Positions 39,048 through 47,460 of a stretch of DNA of 64,000 bases are shown piece after piece (the stretch's first letter is position 1; each line of letters starts with the position of its first letter). The stretch is from Clostridia bacterium (GTDB lineage Bacteria; Bacillota; Clostridia; Christensenellales; Borkfalkiaceae). Position numbers and translations under genes: made by a program. The notes beneath the pieces were generated by a model, which was not told the DNA's origin, did not search any database, and saw only the letters and a list, made by a program, of their open reading frames with translations. The stretch is from assembly GCA_017886575.1 (NCBI GenBank), contig JAGHJP010000052.1:1-64000 (forward strand). Direction: 5' to 3'.

Positions 39048-39189
39048 TCTTTGTTCCCGGACCTTTGCGGCACCGCCGGTCCCCGCGGGGACGCCGGGCC
39101 GCGCAAAGCATGCAGAGCTGCCCCGCGCACTTGTCTTTTTGCGCCGCGCTCTGCCGATTTTACATCGTTTACACACTTTTCTAACCTAT

Positions 39190-39237
39190 AAACGTAAGGG
39201 GCGTCCCCGGAGATCTCCGAGGTCGCCCCTTGCGTTT
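39190..39237 (-). terminator. Intrinsic terminator downstream of spoVA operon
   Basis: AAACGTAAGGGGCG...CGCCCCTTGCGTTT inverted repeat with internal CGGAGATCTCCG. Confidence 0.75.
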
Positions 39238-39243
39238 GTTCCG

Positions 39244-39627
39244 TCAGTTGTATTTGGTGCGCGAGCGGAAGAGTATGGCGACGAGAAAAGAGAAGATGAC
39301 CGCCGCCGTGACGCCCGCGCTCGCCGCTACCAAAGGGCCCGTGACCGCCGCGAACAGCCCCTCTCTCGCGCCTTCCATGCCGCCCTTGGCAAGCAGGTAC
39401 CCGAACCCCGAGATGGGCACGGTCGCCCCCGCGCCCGCGAAGTCCACGAGATACTGATAGACCCCCAGCGCCTGCAGCGCCGCACCCCCCAGCATGAAAC
39501 AGACGAGGATCTTACCCGCCGTCAGGTCGGTGAAGTTAATGATGACCTGCGCCACCACGCAGATCAGCCCGCCCACGGCGAATGCTTTCAAGAACATAAA
39601 GATAATTTCCCAATACTCGGCGAACAT
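39244..39627 (-). CDS. spoVAE: Stage V sporulation protein AE
   Basis: 'FLKAFAVGGLICVVAQVIINFTDLTAGKILVCFMLGGAALQALGVYQYLVDFAGAGATVPISGFG'. Confidence 0.9.
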   Translation of the reverse strand: MFAEYWEIIFMFLKAFAVGGLICVVAQVIINFTDLTAGKILVCFMLGGAALQALGVYQYLVDFAGAGATVPISGFGYLLAKGGMEGAREGLFAAVTGPLVAASAGVTAAVIFSFLVAILFRSRTKYN

Positions 39628-39630
39628 CCT

Positions 39631-40674
39631 TCACCCCTCCTTCTTTTTTCCGGCTTTTGCGGGCATGGGCGCCTTCTCTTTTGCCCTTTCGATGCTGACG
39701 GCGTGCGCGATGCAGGGAATGGATTCCCCCTGCCCCGACGATACGGTGGACAGGAGCGCGCCCGTCGCCACGAGCAAAATCTTATTGAGTTTTCCCGCCT
39801 TCAGCTCGCGGTAGAGATAGGAATTGAACACCACCGCGCTGCAACCGGCGCCGCTTCCCCCCTGGAATTCATCTTCGATGACCTTGTAGATGATCTCGCC
39901 GCAATCGATGTGGTTTTCCGAAATGTCCACGCCCTTCTCCCAGGTGAGGTCCTTCACGATGCGACTGCCGAGCGCGCCCAGGTCGCCCGTGACGATGAGG
40001 TCGTAGTATCCGGGATCCAGTTTCCGCTCCTGCAAATGGCGCAGGATGGTCGAGCAAGCGGCGGGCGCCATGGCGGCGCCCATGTTGTTGACGTCCGTCA
40101 CGCCGTAATCGACGACCTTGCCGAACGTGGCGGAAGTGATGCATATATCGCTGCCACTGTCGGCGATGACTGCCCCGCCCGCGCCCGTCACCGTCCATTG
40201 GGACTGCGGCGGACGGGTCGTGCCCTGCTCGAGGGGGAAACGGTATTGCCGCTCCGCCGAGGAGAAATGGCTGCCCGTCGCGGCGACGATGCGCTTCATG
40301 TAGCCCGCGTCGATGAGACAGGCGGCAAGGGCGAACGCCTCCGCCATTGTCGAACATGCGCCGTATACCCCCAGAAAGGGAAAATCGAAGTCGCGCGCGG
40401 CGAAGGAAGCCGAAATGATCTGATTCAATAGGTCGCCCGACACCATGAGATCGATGTTGTCCCGCCCGAACCCCGATTTTTCGATGGCTTTGGAGATGGC
40501 GTAGGAGAGCATTTTGCACTCCGCTTTTTCATAGGTATCCTCGCCGAAAGTATCGTCCTGCAGCGGGCAGTCCACATACTTCCCCACGATGCCCTGCACC
40601 TCTTTCGGCCCCGCGATGGTGCCCGTGGAGACGATACACGGCTTGTTTTTGAATGTAACGGTATGCAATCCCAT
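39631..40674 (-). CDS. spoVAD: Stage V sporulation protein AD (thiolase-fold)
   Basis: 'GPKEVQGIVGKYVDCPLQDDTFGEDTYEKAECKML', 'GVYGACSTMAEAFALAA'. Confidence 0.95.
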   Translation of the reverse strand: MGLHTVTFKNKPCIVSTGTIAGPKEVQGIVGKYVDCPLQDDTFGEDTYEKAECKMLSYAISKAIEKSGFGRDNIDLMVSGDLLNQIISASFAARDFDFPFLGVYGACSTMAEAFALAACLIDAGYMKRIVAATGSHFSSAERQYRFPLEQGTTRPPQSQWTVTGAGGAVIADSGSDICITSATFGKVVDYGVTDVNNMGAAMAPAACSTILRHLQERKLDPGYYDLIVTGDLGALGSRIVKDLTWEKGVDISENHIDCGEIIYKVIEDEFQGGSGAGCSAVVFNSYLYRELKAGKLNKILLVATGALLSTVSSGQGESIPCIAHAVSIERAKEKAPMPAKAGKKKEG

Positions 40675-40745
40675 TTGTTTTCCCCCTTTTCCGATGTAAG
40701 CGCGGGCTACGCCCGGTTGCCGCGCGGCGCGGTTTCTCCGCGGGA

Positions 40746-41216
40746 CTATACCGCCCCGAACAGTCCGAGAATATAATAGACGATGCCCGTCGCCGCACCC
40801 GCCAGCACGCCGTAGACGATGATGGGGCCCGCGACGGTGAACATCTTTGCCGCCAGGCCGTAGACCAGCCCTTCGGTCTTGAACTCCATGGCGGGCGACG
40901 CCACCGAATTGGCGAATCCCGTGATGGGCACGATGGAACCGGCGCCCGCGTTCCGCCCGATGCGGTCGTACACCCCCAGCCCCGTCAGCAAAGTGCCGAG
41001 AAAAATGAGCAAAATGGACACCGTGCCCGCCAGTTCGTCCCCGGAGAGCCCGAGAAGGTATTCCAGCATATAGCGGAAAAACTGCCCGATGCAGCAGATG
41101 AACCCGCCGACCATGAAGGCGCGGTAGCAGTTCTTGAAGTGCTTGGTGGGCGGATCGAAGGAATTGACGTATTGCAAATAATTGCGGTTATAATTCTCCC
41201 GGTGTTTGCCCGTCAT
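40746..41216 (-). CDS. spoVAC: Stage V sporulation protein AC
   Basis: 'AFMVGGFICCIGQF...GLGVYDRIGRNAGAGSIVPITGFANSVASPAMEFKTEGLVYGLAAKMFTVAGPIIVYG'. Confidence 0.95.
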   Translation of the reverse strand: MTGKHRENYNRNYLQYVNSFDPPTKHFKNCYRAFMVGGFICCIGQFFRYMLEYLLGLSGDELAGTVSILLIFLGTLLTGLGVYDRIGRNAGAGSIVPITGFANSVASPAMEFKTEGLVYGLAAKMFTVAGPIIVYGVLAGAATGIVYYILGLFGAV

Positions 41217-41308
41217 GCACCCGTTCCTCCCTTCTGCCCGTAAAACAGCTCTCGCGCTCGTCGCGCGTCTTCGGTGAATCGTTGGTCCTCACTCTCTTCA
41301 TATACCTG

Positions 41309-41338
41309 TAATTTGGCGTATTTTTCCTGCTTTTATAC
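41309..41338 (-). promoter_or_regulatory. Possible SigG-like promoter GTATA-18-CAAATTA upstream of spoVAC
   Basis: Minus-strand motifs at 41338-41334 and 41315-41309, about 95 bp upstream of the spoVAC ATG. Confidence 0.3.
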
Positions 41339-41356
41339 ACCGAAAGAGCGATCGGC

Positions 41357-41395
41357 AAAAAATATCCCCTTCGGGATGCTGCCGAAAGGGATATT
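41357..41395 (-). terminator. Intrinsic terminator of the GH3-lipoprotein operon
   Basis: AAAAAATATCCCcTTCGG...CCGAAAGGGATATT hairpin. Confidence 0.7.
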
Positions 41396-41458
41396 CTGGG
41401 GTTTTCGGGAACGGCCGCCGAAAATTCTTCGGCCGTTTTCGGGAGGAAATTTTATCGG

Positions 41459-42910
41459 TTATGCTTCCGGAGTGATCGCACCGACCTGCGTGAGAACGGT
41501 GGTATCGTCATATACACGCAGCGTGAAGTAATCCATATTGCCGGAAGGCGCCGAATTTTCTGCGCCGGGATTCGCGCTGTTGTTGCGCAGTTCGATGACG
41601 TTCTCGCCCTCTCTGAGTTCGATCTCGGCGATCGTATATTCCGCCCAATCGACCCATGTATTACCGTTAGCAGATGCAATCACCACGTCGTCCGCAATGG
41701 TTGCCTGCTCGCCGTTGACGGTCAGCGTGTGCGTGGCGTTGAACTGATAACTCGCGCTCTGCCGTCCGATGCAGAGGATGAAGGCAGCCGTCGTATCGGC
41801 GGTGGCATTGACCGTGAGCGTGATGGAGCCGTCGGCATTGTTCATGCCCATGACGACCAGCCCGCCGCTCGGGTTATTGCCCTCGGTACCGTATCTGACC
41901 GTATCGTTCGGCATAATGCTATCCGCATAGTTTTTGAGCACCATGGTTTCACATTCGAAACGGAAATCCTGCGAATTGAGTTTCGTGTTGAACGTAAATG
42001 TCGCAGGTCCGTCTTTCGTAACGATCTCCGCAACGGTATATGTCCAGGTCACGTCGTTGCCTTCCGCATTGCGCGTATAACCGTTTTCTTCGGAGAGCGA
42101 CGGCAGCGTGACTTCCTGATAATCGCGGCAGTATTCGCAATAACCCGTCGCCATGCCCGCCGTGCTCGTATCGGGTGCAGTGATGCTCCAGTTATAGTTG
42201 TGCCCGCCGGCTTCGTGCTCGCTGTTCCATTCGACCTTCGATTCGGTGACGATCTTCATATAGTCGAAGTTCATGCCGACCGAACCCTGCTGCATTTTGC
42301 TGAACACGATGGTATTCTTGCCCTGCACGAGATCGAATTTGCAGATATCCTGCTCCTGCCACTCGTAATACCGGACTTCCTCCGCCGTCTTGTATACGAC
42401 GTCCGAACGCTGCTGTGCGCCGTTGATCTGAATGACGAACATATTGGAAATGGGAACGTCCTTGTCGCTGCGCCCCATGCAGAGGTTGAGGACTGCTGGT
42501 CCGGCCGTTTCCGCCCAGATCTCGAACGTCAGGTCGACCGAACCGTCGCTGTCTATCTTCATGACATACAACCCGCCGCTCGGCATCAGGTTTTCGGGCA
42601 CCTGTGCTTCACAGCCCGTCGTACATTCGGTGTTCGTGCCGGAGATCACACAGCACTCCGCTTCGAACTTATATTCCACAGCGTCCGCGCCGAGATCTTC
42701 GCGCATCGAATCGTCCTCTTCTCCGGAGGAATCGCCGCCCGAACTGTCGCTGCCCGAACTGCCGGTGTCGGAGGTGACGGGCGGGCGGGTATTGCTGCCG
42801 CTGCCGGACGAGTCGTCCGTGGGTTCACACGCCGCCAAAGCAAAGACGGAAAAGAGCATTGCAAAGACGAGCAGAACAGAGAAAAATCCAACTTTGAGTT
42901 TTTGTTTCAT
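41459..42910 (-). CDS. Lipoprotein with two CBM6/35-like carbohydrate-binding repeats
   Basis: Lipobox 'FALAAC', Ser/Gly/Asp linker, two 'EAE/ECE...GGL.VM.....GS..L......' beta-sandwich repeats. Confidence 0.65.
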   Translation of the reverse strand: MKQKLKVGFFSVLLVFAMLFSVFALAACEPTDDSSGSGSNTRPPVTSDTGSSGSDSSGGDSSGEEDDSMREDLGADAVEYKFEAECCVISGTNTECTTGCEAQVPENLMPSGGLYVMKIDSDGSVDLTFEIWAETAGPAVLNLCMGRSDKDVPISNMFVIQINGAQQRSDVVYKTAEEVRYYEWQEQDICKFDLVQGKNTIVFSKMQQGSVGMNFDYMKIVTESKVEWNSEHEAGGHNYNWSITAPDTSTAGMATGYCEYCRDYQEVTLPSLSEENGYTRNAEGNDVTWTYTVAEIVTKDGPATFTFNTKLNSQDFRFECETMVLKNYADSIMPNDTVRYGTEGNNPSGGLVVMGMNNADGSITLTVNATADTTAAFILCIGRQSASYQFNATHTLTVNGEQATIADDVVIASANGNTWVDWAEYTIAEIELREGENVIELRNNSANPGAENSAPSGNMDYFTLRVYDDTTVLTQVGAITPEA

Positions 42911-42960
42911 TTTACCTCTCCTTATACAATTTTTTATTTACGGATAAACGGCTGCGCCGT

Positions 42961-45900
42961 TCATGCGTTCTGTGCGGAAGGTTTCTTTTTCATCACGAAA
43001 CAGAGCACCAGCATCACGGCGCTTGCCGCCGTGAGCACGCCGAAACCGATCTGCAGACCGAGGATGGCGTACTGCCACCAATGCGTGAGCGGGATCATGA
43101 TGGTGTTGACGTCATAGCCGTTCATCGCGTTGCTGTTCACGGTCGTGTAGAGGATCCTGCGCGTCGCCTGACGGAGTGCCTGGGCGACGGTCGCGCTTTC
43201 CTGCGCCTTTTCCAGATAGATGTTCGTATCAAACGCTTCGTAAAGGACACAATCCTGTCCGTTCAGGAGTGCTCCGATCCTGTCCATATATTGTTCCCAA
43301 GGGCAGTCGCTGATCACATAACCTTTGAACCCCCACTCGCCGCGGAGGACGTCCTCGAGAAGCGCGCTGTTCTCACCGCTCCATATCGTGCCGATGCGGT
43401 TGAAGCTGTCCATCATGACCTTCAGATTTTCCTCTTCGACCGAATACTGGAAGGCAACGAGGTAGGTCTCGCGGATAGACTGCTCGTTCGCCCAGGTGTG
43501 AATGCCTTTGCGCTGGCTTTCCTGATCGTTGAGCGCGAAATGTTTCATTGTGACGAGGCAGCCCTTCTCCTGCATGCCGCGCACTTGATATTTCGCCATC
43601 ATGCCCGTCAGGAATCCGTCCTCGCTGTAATACTCGTAATTGCGTCCGCCGTACGCCGTTCTGTGCAGGTTGGCAGTGGGTGCGTAGATGCCGTTGGTCC
43701 TCGTGTGAAGCATATCCTCGCCCATCAGTTTGCCGACTTCGTAGGACAGATCGTCATTGTAACTCGCCGCCAGCAGACAGGACAGCGGGAAGGACATATT
43801 CACGCGGCTCATGTTGGTGTAGTAGTTGCGGCGAACGCCGAGCGGTCCGTCCGCAATGACTTCGTCGGGTTTGGAGATACTCGGAATGCCGGGCGTGCCC
43901 CAGAACGCCTTTTGCAGGCTGACCTGCTCTTCGAGGGACAGCTGGTCGAGCAGCTGATCCCACAGTTCATCGTCGTCGTAATCATACCCTTGCAGATCGA
44001 CGAGGTTAAAGACGTGTTCCTGATCGTATTCGGGCATGACTGCGTCGGGATCCTCTTCGAACGGCTTGTCGAACGCAGTTTCTTCGACCATCTGCTGCGT
44101 CATGCTCAAAGGCGTCCGGACGGGATAAGTGCCCTGCCAGTCGCCGCGCGAAAGATAGGTCAGCGTCCCCGAAGATTTGCCGCTGTACTTGTTCCAGTCG
44201 GCTTCCGCAAATCGCGTCGTGATCTCGACGCCCGTCTTTTCCGCTTCGGAGAACGTTTCCAAATCATCCGAGCCGAACTCTACCGTTTCGACCATGGCGG
44301 AATTTCCCGTCGCGTCCATGACGTTGTCCGAATTGGCGGGCGTATACCCCTTCGCCGCGAGAATATTGTTGGTCGCCTCGTGCGAATCGGACGCCGCGGT
44401 GATGTAGTAGGTCCCCTTTTCGCGGATGTACGTATTATACTCGGCGTCGTCGAAGGTCTTGAAGGCGTCGTCGCGGACGGTGACCGTCACGGTCTCGGAT
44501 GCACCCGGTTCGATGAGCCCCGTCTTGGCATAGCCGCAGAGGTTGACCGCGGCCTGCTCGATACCGTTATCCTTATCATGCTGCGTATAGGGCTTCTGAA
44601 TATAGACCTGCACGGCGTCCTGATCGGCGCGGCTGCCGTTGTTGGTGACCGTTACGCTGACTTCATAATTGCCGTCCTGGTCGCGCTCCGCGGAGAAATT
44701 GCTGTAAACAAAATCGCCGTAGCAGCTTGCCGAATAACCGAACGGGAATGCGACCTCTTCGCCGTACACCCAGCCGCTCCGCGAGTTGTATACGCCGGCG
44801 GAAGAACGGGCGTTGCCCTCGTTCATGACCGCGTCTTCGTATCGGGTCTCATAATACTTGTATCCGACATAAATGTTTTCCAGGTAAGTGGTATATCTGC
44901 CCTGGAAGGCTTCGCTCGAAAGACCCATGGAAGAAGCATTGGTATATGTCTGGTATTCCACGTTGACCGACGCGGGATTGGAACGATTGTTATAGAGGAA
45001 AGTGTCCACGAGATGTCCCGTCGGAACGGAATCGCCCACGAGGATCTTGCCCACTTCGTTCAGACCCATCGTACCCGTCTGACCGGCCCACAGGCAGGAA
45101 TCGATGTCCTCCCTGTAATCGGAAAGCACGTCGAAATTGATGCCGACCGCCGTATTCAGAAGTACGACGAATTTATCGATCTTCCCCTCGTTTTTCAGCT
45201 GAATGATCCCTTCGATGGTGTCCTTTTCTTCCTGCGACAATTCGAGATAGTCGCCGTTGAGCGTGTCCGCGCCCGACATGAAGGAGTCGGTATACGGTTC
45301 TTCGCCCGTGCGGCGGGAGATGACCATGATCGCCGCGTCGCCGTACTGTTCCAGGCTGTTCCAGGTCGCCGAATCGCCCCGCAGAACGCTCCAGGGCACT
45401 TCGTTGACGCCGGAAGATTCCACGCGCTTATATCCGCTGCCCGCGCCCGATTCATAAAAGCGCCAGAGCGTATAGTTGACAAAGAGCCCAGCGTCCTGCA
45501 ACGCGAGATACATCGTGGGAGAACCACTCGTATCCGCCGCGCCCGAACCCCAGCCGGACGTGACCCAGTCCACGCTGGAATGGCTGAACAGGCTGACCTG
45601 CGAATCTTTGGCGATGGGCAGGCCGCCGTCGTTCCAAAGGACGACCGTCCCTTCGCGCTGCACCTGATAGGCCGCTTCCAGGTCGGCGTTCCAGAGCGCC
45701 TGATCGTCATAGACCTGATGTATGTATCCGTTCTCATCCGCATACATGACCGATCCGTCGGCATTTTTCTGGACATAGTCGGACTTATAATATTCGCTGT
45801 CATGCCATTCGTCCGACGAAACGGTCTCCGTCCGATAGTTCGGCAGCTGGAAATAGCTGTTGATCGTTCTTTGCAGCGAATTTGCGATGATTCCGCCGAC

Positions 45901-45972
45901 GATGACCACGACGAGCAGAACGGCAAACACGGCCGTCAAAGCGATCCACAAAGGTTTTTTCAGAATCTTCAT
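42961..45972 (-). CDS. Membrane-anchored GH3 family glycosidase with permuted domain order
   Basis: GH3 C-domain and Fn3-like region precede the GH3 TIM-barrel ('IADGPLGVRR', 'VTMKHFALNDQESQRKGIHTWANEQSIRETYL', 'GYVISDCPWEQYM'). N-terminal and C-terminal TM helices. Confidence 0.85.
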   Translation of the reverse strand: MKILKKPLWIALTAVFAVLLVVVIVGGIIANSLQRTINSYFQLPNYRTETVSSDEWHDSEYYKSDYVQKNADGSVMYADENGYIHQVYDDQALWNADLEAAYQVQREGTVVLWNDGGLPIAKDSQVSLFSHSSVDWVTSGWGSGAADTSGSPTMYLALQDAGLFVNYTLWRFYESGAGSGYKRVESSGVNEVPWSVLRGDSATWNSLEQYGDAAIMVISRRTGEEPYTDSFMSGADTLNGDYLELSQEEKDTIEGIIQLKNEGKIDKFVVLLNTAVGINFDVLSDYREDIDSCLWAGQTGTMGLNEVGKILVGDSVPTGHLVDTFLYNNRSNPASVNVEYQTYTNASSMGLSSEAFQGRYTTYLENIYVGYKYYETRYEDAVMNEGNARSSAGVYNSRSGWVYGEEVAFPFGYSASCYGDFVYSNFSAERDQDGNYEVSVTVTNNGSRADQDAVQVYIQKPYTQHDKDNGIEQAAVNLCGYAKTGLIEPGASETVTVTVRDDAFKTFDDAEYNTYIREKGTYYITAASDSHEATNNILAAKGYTPANSDNVMDATGNSAMVETVEFGSDDLETFSEAEKTGVEITTRFAEADWNKYSGKSSGTLTYLSRGDWQGTYPVRTPLSMTQQMVEETAFDKPFEEDPDAVMPEYDQEHVFNLVDLQGYDYDDDELWDQLLDQLSLEEQVSLQKAFWGTPGIPSISKPDEVIADGPLGVRRNYYTNMSRVNMSFPLSCLLAASYNDDLSYEVGKLMGEDMLHTRTNGIYAPTANLHRTAYGGRNYEYYSEDGFLTGMMAKYQVRGMQEKGCLVTMKHFALNDQESQRKGIHTWANEQSIRETYLVAFQYSVEEENLKVMMDSFNRIGTIWSGENSALLEDVLRGEWGFKGYVISDCPWEQYMDRIGALLNGQDCVLYEAFDTNIYLEKAQESATVAQALRQATRRILYTTVNSNAMNGYDVNTIMIPLTHWWQYAILGLQIGFGVLTAASAVMLVLCFVMKKKPSAQNA

Positions 45973-46096
45973 TGTATCCTCCTCAATTAAATCGTAAGAA
46001 CGCAAAATCCGAATCCCCGCCAATATAAAGTTTATCGTTGCAACGGAATGTTAATATCGACGGAAATTTTCACGAGATTTCACATTCATCCCATGC

Positions 46097-46124
46097 ATTA
46101 TAGCATACCCCCCCCCCGTGTCAA
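46097..46124 (-). promoter_or_regulatory. Consensus promoter TTGACA-16-TATAAT with G10 homopolymer in the spacer
   Basis: Minus strand TTGACA c GGGGGGGGGG tatgc TATAAT; C10 on + strand at 46108-46117; about 125 bp upstream of GH3 ATG. Confidence 0.8.
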
Positions 46125-46274
46125 TTGCGTTTCTTCCACGTTTACATTGCATTTCTTCTTTTTTTGTGGGAAAAATACAATTTTCCGCTGAAAATCACCC
46201 CGTCCGTTTTTTCGCCGAAGTACGGAGCGAAAGCCATTCCGTCCCCGATTCCCGTTGGCGGATCAAAGGAACAA

Positions 46275-46320
46275 GAAACGGCTGCCGTCCGCTTGCAATG
46301 CGGACGGCAGCCGTTTCTTT
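46275..46320. terminator. Intrinsic terminator
   Basis: AAACGGCTGCCGTCCGC ttgcaat GCGGACGGCAGCCGTTT. Confidence 0.85.
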
Positions 46321-46340
46321 CCCTTTTCCGACGCGGCAAA

Positions 46341-47378
46341 CTACCGTTTGCCGCTTTTATTCCCTTCAGAGGAGCCCTCGGGCGGCTCTCCCTCTTCGGG
46401 TGGCGCGTGCGCCGCTGCGTTTTCCGCGTTTTCCGCCTGCCCGTTTACGGCCGCGCTTCCCGCAGCGTTACCGGCGGCGCCGTCCGCCGCAGACTGCCCG
46501 CGCGCCTTTCTGTCGCGGCGCAACGTCATGTACCAATTGCCAACCGCCGCAAAGATGATGACGCAATAGCCGACGACGCTCATCCAGTCCGGGACCTCCG
46601 AGAGAAACAAAAAGCCGAGGAGCGCGGTGAAGAGCACGATGGAATAGTCATAGACGGAGATCTCCTTGGCGGGCGATTTGGAGTATGCCTTGGTGATGAA
46701 TATCTGCCCAATGGCTGCGGCGAGCCCCGCGAGCAGCAGGGCGCCGAGCTGCTGCCAGCTCATGGGATAATAATCGAAGATCAGCGACGGCAGCGTGACC
46801 AGGCAGGTGAACACGGAAAACACGAAGATGATGAGATTACCGTTGACGCCCGCCTTGCCCATCTTGTGCACGAAGGTGTACGCGACGCCCGCGCCCAGTC
46901 CGCCGAGCACCCCGAGGGCGGCGGGGAGGACTTCCGCCGAAAACGTGGGCTTGACGACGAAGAGCGCACCGACAAAGGCGACCGCCACCGCCAGCCATTC
47001 CGTTTTGGCAGGCTTTTCCTTCAACAGAAAGAAGGAGAAAATAATGGCGAAAAAGGGCGAAAGTTTGTTGAGGATGGAGGCGTCGGCGATGTTCATGTTG
47101 CTGATGGCGTAGAAATTGCACAATACGCCCACCGTGCCCGCCGCCGCACGGATGAGAAGGTCGCCGACGTGCCCCCTGCCCGTTTTGACCGCCCCGCGGT
47201 CTTTGAGGAGCATGACCGCGGCGAGCACGAGCGCGACGATGTTGCGGAAGAACGCCTTCTGCATGACGGGCACCTCCCCCGCCATGCTGACGAAGAGATT
47301 CATCAATGCGAAGAAGAACGCCGATATGACGATGTACACGATGCCCAGGTATTTTGAACCGATTTTCACTTTCCACAT
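46341..47378 (-). CDS. DMT/EamA family transporter
   Basis: About 10 TM segments; 'YIVISAFFFALMNLFVSMAGEVPVMQKAFFRNIVALV'. Confidence 0.9.
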   Translation of the reverse strand: MWKVKIGSKYLGIVYIVISAFFFALMNLFVSMAGEVPVMQKAFFRNIVALVLAAVMLLKDRGAVKTGRGHVGDLLIRAAAGTVGVLCNFYAISNMNIADASILNKLSPFFAIIFSFFLLKEKPAKTEWLAVAVAFVGALFVVKPTFSAEVLPAALGVLGGLGAGVAYTFVHKMGKAGVNGNLIIFVFSVFTCLVTLPSLIFDYYPMSWQQLGALLLAGLAAAIGQIFITKAYSKSPAKEISVYDYSIVLFTALLGFLFLSEVPDWMSVVGYCVIIFAAVGNWYMTLRRDRKARGQSAADGAAGNAAGSAAVNGQAENAENAAAHAPPEEGEPPEGSSEGNKSGKR

Positions 47379-47460
47379 ATCATTATCTCTATGTCGCCCC
47401 GCGCGCAAAGGTGCGCAAAAATTTTTCTCTCCGCTCCGCCGTCCCCCGCATTACATTTTA

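Noticed and set aside
43081-45990. 969-aa plus-strand ORF opposite GH3
   Set aside because: Antisense shadow ORF caused by GC-rich codon usage; no signal, domain or RBS support.
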